A stretch of DNA of 64,000 nucleotides from Clostridia bacterium. GTDB lineage: Bacteria; Bacillota; Clostridia; Oscillospirales; CAG-272. Positions 59,168-64,000 of this stretch are shown here, piece after piece. The notes beneath the pieces are model-generated. The model made no database searches. It was not told where the DNA came from and worked only from the letters and a program-made list of their open reading frames with translations. The stretch lies in contig JAFVXI010000013.1 in NCBI GenBank assembly GCA_017501245.1, positions 81,889 through 145,888 of the forward strand. Reading direction: 5' to 3'. Both the position numbers and the translations under genes were made by a program. Position 1 is the first letter of the stretch, and each line of letters opens with the position of its first letter.

Positions 59168-62100
59168 ATGAAAAGATCATTTATTTCAAAGGCGTTGATC
59201 CTTGCTCTGACGCTCGTCATCTTCCTGCTTGCGGCGGTCAGCTGTGGGCAGCCCGACAGCGACGGGACTCAGGCAAACAAAGACGCACTTAACGAAGAGC
59301 TCGCCCTCGAGATAACCGAGCAGGGCGACTACACCCAGGATTCCTATAACGCCTATCTGGCAAAGCTCGCAGAGGCAAAGGCAGTGGCAGCCGATGAAAA
59401 GGCTACCCAAGAGGCGGTCGACGCCGCTGTGGCAGCCCTGACCGAGGCTCGCCTCGCACTCACCGTAAGGCAGATCGAGGAGACCTTAGGCAAGGGCAAG
59501 ACCTTCAATATGCTCCCCGGCGACACCGTTGAGATCACTATTTCCGATTACATAAACGCAAACGGATTAAGCGGCGTCAGCTATGAGGCAAAGACGAGCA
59601 ACGCAGTCGCCTCTATCAGCCCTATCGCTGACGGCAAGTTTACTATCACGGCGGGCGATATCAGAAAGCCCACCGATCTTAAGGTTTCAATTAACGCACT
59701 GCATGGAGGTGCTAAAAAGCTCACCGTAGAGCTTTCAATCCACATTTCCGATGACAAAGTGCCAACTTTAGTTAGCGACAGCGTGATTAAGGAGTATGAT
59801 CTCTTGGATCTTACCGATAAGAACGCAATCATCGTTGACTTCTCCGAAAACGTAAATAACATAGGCGGCTTAGAGCTTTCCTACGCTGCTACGTGTGGAG
59901 ATGCGGCGCTGACTCTTGACGGCTCCTGCTACTCCTTCGCACTCAGCGACGTCACCAACGAGTATGCTTACACGACCTTCAGCGTAACCGTTTCCTACGT
60001 TGCTAACGGCGTGGCGGGCACCCTTACGTTCGAATATAAGCTCGGCGTAAGAGACACCAGCGTTTACGGAGTTGCAAACGGCGGCTTCGAGCTCGGACTT
60101 GACGGCTGGACCATCATTAACACCGTGGGAGAAGCACCCTTCGGCGGTATTGATAACAAGGATAAGTTCTGGATCCAGGAGTTCGCTATGAACAACGTCG
60201 GCAGCTACTTCTCTGCTTATGCAGAGGGTGCCGAGGAGGGCTCGCAGGGAACGCTCGCTTCTCCTTACTTCCTCGTAAACAGTGACTACGCCACATATAT
60301 GCTCGGCGGCGCAGGCAACCCCGACGTTTACATCACTATTGAAAACAAGGCAGGCAAGGTGCTTGCCATCTACAGGAACACCAAGTTTGCCGATCTTCCC
60401 GAGGGCGACTACTCCTTCGAGGAGCAGCGTGAGATGCTCGGCAAGACCGTCTTCCTCGCCAACCTCGTCACCTACAAGGTAATCCTTGAAGACTTCAAGG
60501 GCGAGGAGGTAAGATTCGTTATCCACGATCACGCATCCTCCGGCTGGGGCGTCGTGTTCTTCGACGAGCTCATCACCTACTACTCGTCCGATGACGAGAT
60601 CCCCGAGGATGCCACCCTTGCTGAAAATCTTCTGGCAAACAAGGCAGCGCTCGACGCCGAGCTTGCAAAGGCTATAGGCGAGCAGGGCGACTACACCAAG
60701 GCTTCCTTCGACGCTTACGTAGCTAAGCTCGAGGAGGCGAGAGCCATCGCACTCGACGTAGCCGTCTCCCAGGAGGCGGTCGATCAGGCAACCGCTGCCC
60801 TCTCCGAGGCACGCCTCGCACTCAGCGTAAGACCCGTCGAGGAGATCTCCGGCAAGGAGAAGTCCTTCAGACTCACCTCGGGCGACGTTATTGAGCTTCT
60901 TATCTCGGATTACGTTAACTCCAACGGACTTACGAATATCACCTATACCGTAAGCGCAAGCGGCGACGCAGTTACCCTTAGCGATATCGCTGACGGCAAA
61001 TTCACCGTTACGGCAGAGGACGTCAACGAGGCGACCGAGGTTACCGTGACCCTTACCGTTTATTACGGCGGCGAGGCAAAGCTCGACGTCGAGCTTTCCG
61101 TCAAGGTCACCAACGATATGATCCCCATCCTGCTTGACGATGAGGTCGTTAAGGTGTACGATATCTACGAGCTTGCAAACAAGGAGAATATCACCCTTGA
61201 TCTCTCCGAGAACGTTTACAGCGCTGCGGGCATTTCGCTCAGCTACTCCGTAAGCTACGGTGGCAGCGACAAGGCGCTTGACGGTTCTGTTTACACCTTC
61301 ACCTTCGGCTCGTACGGCGAGGCTATCACCTACGAGGTCATCACCGTTACTGTCTCCTACGCAGCAAACGGTAGCGAGCAGTCCATCGGATATACCTACA
61401 AGCTCGGCTTGAAGGATACCACCGCAAACAGGCTTACAAACGGCGGCTTTGAGAACGGCCTTGAGGGCTGGGACAAGGTCGGCAACATCGGCGACGTAAG
61501 CTCCGACACCAACTACTGGGTCGAGGAGTGGGAAAACGGTGGCCTTGGCTATGAGTTCGGCATGGATGGAGAAAAGATGTTCTCCGCTTATGCTCCCGGC
61601 GCTGAGGAAAAGGCTGTCGGAACGCTCACCAGCTCTACCTTTAAGATCGGCGGCTCAGGCTTCATAAGCTTCAAGCTCGGCGCTATGAAGGATGGAAACT
61701 ACGTTTACGTTGACGTTGTTGACGCAAGCACGAAGCAGATCCTCGCCCGCTACTACAACGGTCTGTGGGCTGAGATGACCGACGGCGTGAAGAGCGGATG
61801 CACTCTCGTAGCGTATAAGGCTGATCTCTCCGGATTTATCGGCAAGGAGGTGTTCCTCCGCATCAGCGACAACGCGGACAGCGGCTACGGCTTGTTCTTC
61901 CTCGATAGCTTCGTCACCTACTACGAGGCTGAGCCCGAGGGCTTCAATGCGGCAACTCCCGTAAACTACAACGTTTCGGGCACTATCTACGACGTATTTA
62001 ACGGCGGCTTTGAGATGGGCGACGTTCAGGGCTGGTGGAACGACGGAACACCCGGCCACGTGACCGGCGCCGAGGCGTTCTTCACCGGCGTGGCTTACGG

Positions 62101-63043
62101 CAAGGACGGCAGCTTCCTTTACAGCGGCGTCGAGGACTTCGAGGCAGGCAACGGCCTTGAGGGTAACCGCGGCGTGCTTACCAGCTCGACGTTTGAGATC
62201 GGCGGCATCGGATATATCTCCTTCATGCTCGGCGGCGGCGAGAATTCGCTCTGCTACGTCCAGATAATCGACGCTACCACCGGCGAGATCCTCGCAAGGT
62301 ATCATCAGCAGGCGATGCAGGACGCAGTGCTTATCACCTACGTTGCAGATCTCTCTCTATACATCGGCAGAACCGCAAGAGTTCAGGTCGTTGACCAGGC
62401 TACGAGCGGATGGGGCTGCGTATCCTTCGATAACGTAGTTACCTACTATGCAAGCACCGAGGACCTCCCCGAGGGACTTGCGGCGATCGACATCAAGGGC
62501 AATATCAAGTACACTCTTGAGAACGGCAGCTTCGAGACCGGCGATCTTTCCGGATGGAATATGGAGATCACCGAGGCAGGCAGCCATAACACCTTGGGCT
62601 GGGTGCTGGACGGTGAGATCGACAGAGAGTGGTACACTAAAAACGGCGAGACCAAGGACGGCAACTATCTCTTCACCTTCGTTTTGCCCGATGACACCAA
62701 CTGCGAGAACACCAAGGGCACGCTCACAAGCTCATCCTTCAGCTTAAAGCAGGGCGCCTTCGTATCCTTTAAGTTCGGCGGTGCGGGCAACGTCTCCAAC
62801 CACGACGTATACGTCGAGCTTTGCAGAGCTGACGGCTCCGTGATCGCAAGATTCTATAACGACGCCGAGGGCAAGCAGAACACCAGAATGAACTCCTTCT
62901 ACTATCAGTATGTGGGCGTAGAGGTTGAATGCTTCTTCAGAGTCGTTGACAACTCCACGGGCGACTACGGCTGCTTCGTCGTTGACGACTTCAGAGTAAA
63001 TCTCGAGGCAGCACCCGAGGGCTATCTCCCCGCAGTTCAGTAA
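59168..63043 (+). CDS. Large lipoprotein: FIVAR-type helices, Ig-like strands and four NGGFE domains
   Basis: 1291 aa. Lipobox LAAVSC (Cys about 26). Two similar halves begin with FIVAR-like three-helix bundles (about 35-100: ANKDALNEELALEITEQGDY; about 490-560: ANKAALDAELAKAIGEQGDY), each followed by beta-rich Ig-like regions (to about 295 and 745). NGGFE domains start at about 302, 755, 941 and 1114. The last three are colinear with the three domains of the preceding gene and share the ending VDDFRVNLEAAPEGYLPAVQ; DNA identity is visibly high. FIVAR modules occur in surface adhesins and glycanases. No catalytic motif; probably a long cell-surface scaffold that grips fructan. Confidence 0.85.
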   Translation: MKRSFISKALILALTLVIFLLAAVSCGQPDSDGTQANKDALNEELALEITEQGDYTQDSYNAYLAKLAEAKAVAADEKATQEAVDAAVAALTEARLALTVRQIEETLGKGKTFNMLPGDTVEITISDYINANGLSGVSYEAKTSNAVASISPIADGKFTITAGDIRKPTDLKVSINALHGGAKKLTVELSIHISDDKVPTLVSDSVIKEYDLLDLTDKNAIIVDFSENVNNIGGLELSYAATCGDAALTLDGSCYSFALSDVTNEYAYTTFSVTVSYVANGVAGTLTFEYKLGVRDTSVYGVANGGFELGLDGWTIINTVGEAPFGGIDNKDKFWIQEFAMNNVGSYFSAYAEGAEEGSQGTLASPYFLVNSDYATYMLGGAGNPDVYITIENKAGKVLAIYRNTKFADLPEGDYSFEEQREMLGKTVFLANLVTYKVILEDFKGEEVRFVIHDHASSGWGVVFFDELITYYSSDDEIPEDATLAENLLANKAALDAELAKAIGEQGDYTKASFDAYVAKLEEARAIALDVAVSQEAVDQATAALSEARLALSVRPVEEISGKEKSFRLTSGDVIELLISDYVNSNGLTNITYTVSASGDAVTLSDIADGKFTVTAEDVNEATEVTVTLTVYYGGEAKLDVELSVKVTNDMIPILLDDEVVKVYDIYELANKENITLDLSENVYSAAGISLSYSVSYGGSDKALDGSVYTFTFGSYGEAITYEVITVTVSYAANGSEQSIGYTYKLGLKDTTANRLTNGGFENGLEGWDKVGNIGDVSSDTNYWVEEWENGGLGYEFGMDGEKMFSAYAPGAEEKAVGTLTSSTFKIGGSGFISFKLGAMKDGNYVYVDVVDASTKQILARYYNGLWAEMTDGVKSGCTLVAYKADLSGFIGKEVFLRISDNADSGYGLFFLDSFVTYYEAEPEGFNAATPVNYNVSGTIYDVFNGGFEMGDVQGWWNDGTPGHVTGAEAFFTGVAYGKDGSFLYSGVEDFEAGNGLEGNRGVLTSSTFEIGGIGYISFMLGGGENSLCYVQIIDATTGEILARYHQQAMQDAVLITYVADLSLYIGRTARVQVVDQATSGWGCVSFDNVVTYYASTEDLPEGLAAIDIKGNIKYTLENGSFETGDLSGWNMEITEAGSHNTLGWVLDGEIDREWYTKNGETKDGNYLFTFVLPDDTNCENTKGTLTSSSFSLKQGAFVSFKFGGAGNVSNHDVYVELCRADGSVIARFYNDAEGKQNTRMNSFYYQYVGVEVECFFRVVDNSTGDYGCFVVDDFRVNLEAAPEGYLPAVQ

Positions 63044-63080
63044 AGCTCATAACCAACAGTACGAACAACTAAACAGCGCT

Positions 63081-63102
63081 CCCCCGCCTTCACGGGCGGG
63101 GG
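63081..63102. promoter_or_regulatory. GC-rich intercistronic hairpin
   Basis: CCCCCGCC (63081-63088) / GGCGGGGG (63095-63102), loop of 6, without T-run; between the large lipoprotein and the last GH32 gene. Could lower read-through or protect the upstream mRNA end. Confidence 0.6.
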
Positions 63103-63126
63103 CATGACAAAAAGCGAGACTAAAAT

Positions 63127-64000
63127 ATGGCAATTACCAAAACAAAAGAGCCTGCTTTCCACGTGACGGGAGAGGTGGGTTGGATCAACGATCCAAACGG
63201 CTTGATATTCTATAACGGTCAGTATCATGCGTTTTATCAGCATTATCCAAACGATACGAAATGGGGTCCTATGCATTGGGGCCACGTCGTCAGCGACGAT
63301 CTGACTAATTGGAAATATCTTCCTATCGCATTAAAGCCCGGCGACGAGGGCGACAGGAACGGCTGCTTCTCGGGCAGTGCTATCCTCCACGACGGAAAGC
63401 TATGGCTTATGTACACCGGATTTACCGAAAACGAGGGCGGTGAGAGCATAAGACAGCTTCAGTGCCTGGCGGAAAGCACCGACGGCATCAGCTTCAAAAA
63501 GCACGGCGTCGTTATCGGCGAGGAGGAGCTGCCCGAGGGGTACGCACCTTCGGACTTCCGTGACCCCAAGATCTGGCTCCACGATGGACTGTTCTGGTGC
63601 ATAGTGGCGGCAAGAAAGCTCGACGGAAGAGGCAGGATACTGCTTTTCAGATCCGGGGATCTCTTCAAGTGGGAGTTCGTTAACGACCTCCTTGGCAAGG
63701 ACAGCGCAGGCACGATGATCGAATGCCCCGACTATAACGAGGAGCTCGGCTACCTCCTTTACTGCGAGCAATTCCAGCCGAGCGAAAACGGCGTCCACCT
63801 CAACGTGCATACCAACCGCTTTGCGATCGGCAGGATAGATTACACCACCGGCAGATTCAAGGAAGAGTCGCGCGGTATAGTAGATTACGGCTTTGATTTC
63901 TACGCTCCGCAAACAATTGTTGGCAAATCAGCTATTATCGGCTGGCTCAATATGTGGGACAGGAACGTCCCCTCTGCAAAATACGGCTTCGCAGGAATGC
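63127..64000 (+). CDS. Cytoplasmic GH32 beta-fructosidase (3' end outside window)
   Basis: 291 complete codons from ATG 63127 to the window edge; no signal peptide and no strong ribosome site (only GCGAG 7 nt upstream). All GH32 residues are present: Asp22 in GWINDPNGLIFYNG, HAFYQHYPNDTKWGPMHWGH, Asp146 in FRDPKIW, Glu199 in IECPDY. Close in layout to sucrose-6-phosphate hydrolase/fructosidase enzymes of about 480-500 aa. It would split imported fructo-oligosaccharides or sucrose inside the cell, giving fructose to the PfkB kinase at 42677. Probably the last steps of the pathway are encoded beyond the edge. Confidence 0.92.
   Translation, partial: MAITKTKEPAFHVTGEVGWINDPNGLIFYNGQYHAFYQHYPNDTKWGPMHWGHVVSDDLTNWKYLPIALKPGDEGDRNGCFSGSAILHDGKLWLMYTGFTENEGGESIRQLQCLAESTDGISFKKHGVVIGEEELPEGYAPSDFRDPKIWLHDGLFWCIVAARKLDGRGRILLFRSGDLFKWEFVNDLLGKDSAGTMIECPDYNEELGYLLYCEQFQPSENGVHLNVHTNRFAIGRIDYTTGRFKEESRGIVDYGFDFYAPQTIVGKSAIIGWLNMWDRNVPSAKYGFAGM

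Overview
The window looks like chromosomal DNA of a spore-forming, Gram-positive Clostridia (Eubacteriales, probably an uncultured gut Oscillospiraceae-like lineage). The grounds are a complete spoIIIAA-AH operon, an AbrB/SpoVT-type regulator with a Cys-rich tail, many lipobox lipoproteins, strong GGAGG ribosome sites, and consensus TTGACA-N17-TATAAT promoters throughout. The backbone has roughly balanced GC; the block at about 33.8-38.7 kb is clearly AT-richer.

Layout. (1) 1-3428: the N-terminal 1142 residues of a large secreted beta-helix/GLUG surface protein on the minus strand, cut by the window edge. (2) 3.8-14.4 kb: housekeeping and signalling genes: XRE regulator, membrane-anchored cyclophilin, DUF1295 protein, LMW tyrosine phosphatase, GNAT, diacylglycerol-kinase-like lipid kinase, a two-component pair, three tandem paralogous lipoproteins, and asd. 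(3) 14.7-19.2 kb: the spoIIIA operon, whose products build the forespore engulfment channel. It diverges from an AbrB-type gene with a striking palindrome inside its promoter. (4) 19.7-32.8 kb: sugar and surface metabolism: KDG-type kinase, two membrane-anchored phosphoesterases, polysaccharide deacetylase, MtlD-like and SorE-like polyol dehydrogenases, YgjV, a GH88 lipoprotein, and an MBOAT/DHHW polysaccharide O-acetylation pair. (5) 32.8-39.5 kb: a tandem repeat, a CAU-anticodon tRNA with an interrupted copy of its 3' half about 260 bp downstream, then a compact AT-rich defence island: controller-type HTH, methyltransferase, TdeIII-like restriction endonuclease, CD-NTase, and S-4TM pore effector (a two-gene CBASS). 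Palindrome-rich DNA lies on both sides of it. (6) 39.6-64 kb (runs off the edge): a large fructan utilisation locus read in one direction.

How the fructan locus works (inference from families). The promoter is bracketed by two identical LacI-type operators and followed by an ABC ATPase with an unusual coiled-coil insertion, an unknown membrane protein, a PfkB fructokinase, a 1177-aa GH32 lipoprotein with levan-binding-like modules, a LacI repressor, a solute-binding protein, two permeases, and a LamG-GH32 lipoprotein. Three secreted proteins made mostly of eleven copies of an NGGFE...GW carbohydrate-binding-like domain follow, and last comes a signal-less GH32. Surface enzymes would cut levan/inulin, the binding proteins hold the polymer, the ABC system imports oligofructosides, and the cytoplasmic GH32 and fructokinase feed glycolysis.

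Most notable: the defence island and its tRNA-fragment/hairpin borders, the ABC ATPase insertion, the GH32 whose nucleophile position reads Glu instead of Asp, the duplicated three-domain block, and a 40-codon peptide gene between the binding-protein genes. I cannot run searches; family calls rest on motifs I can read.
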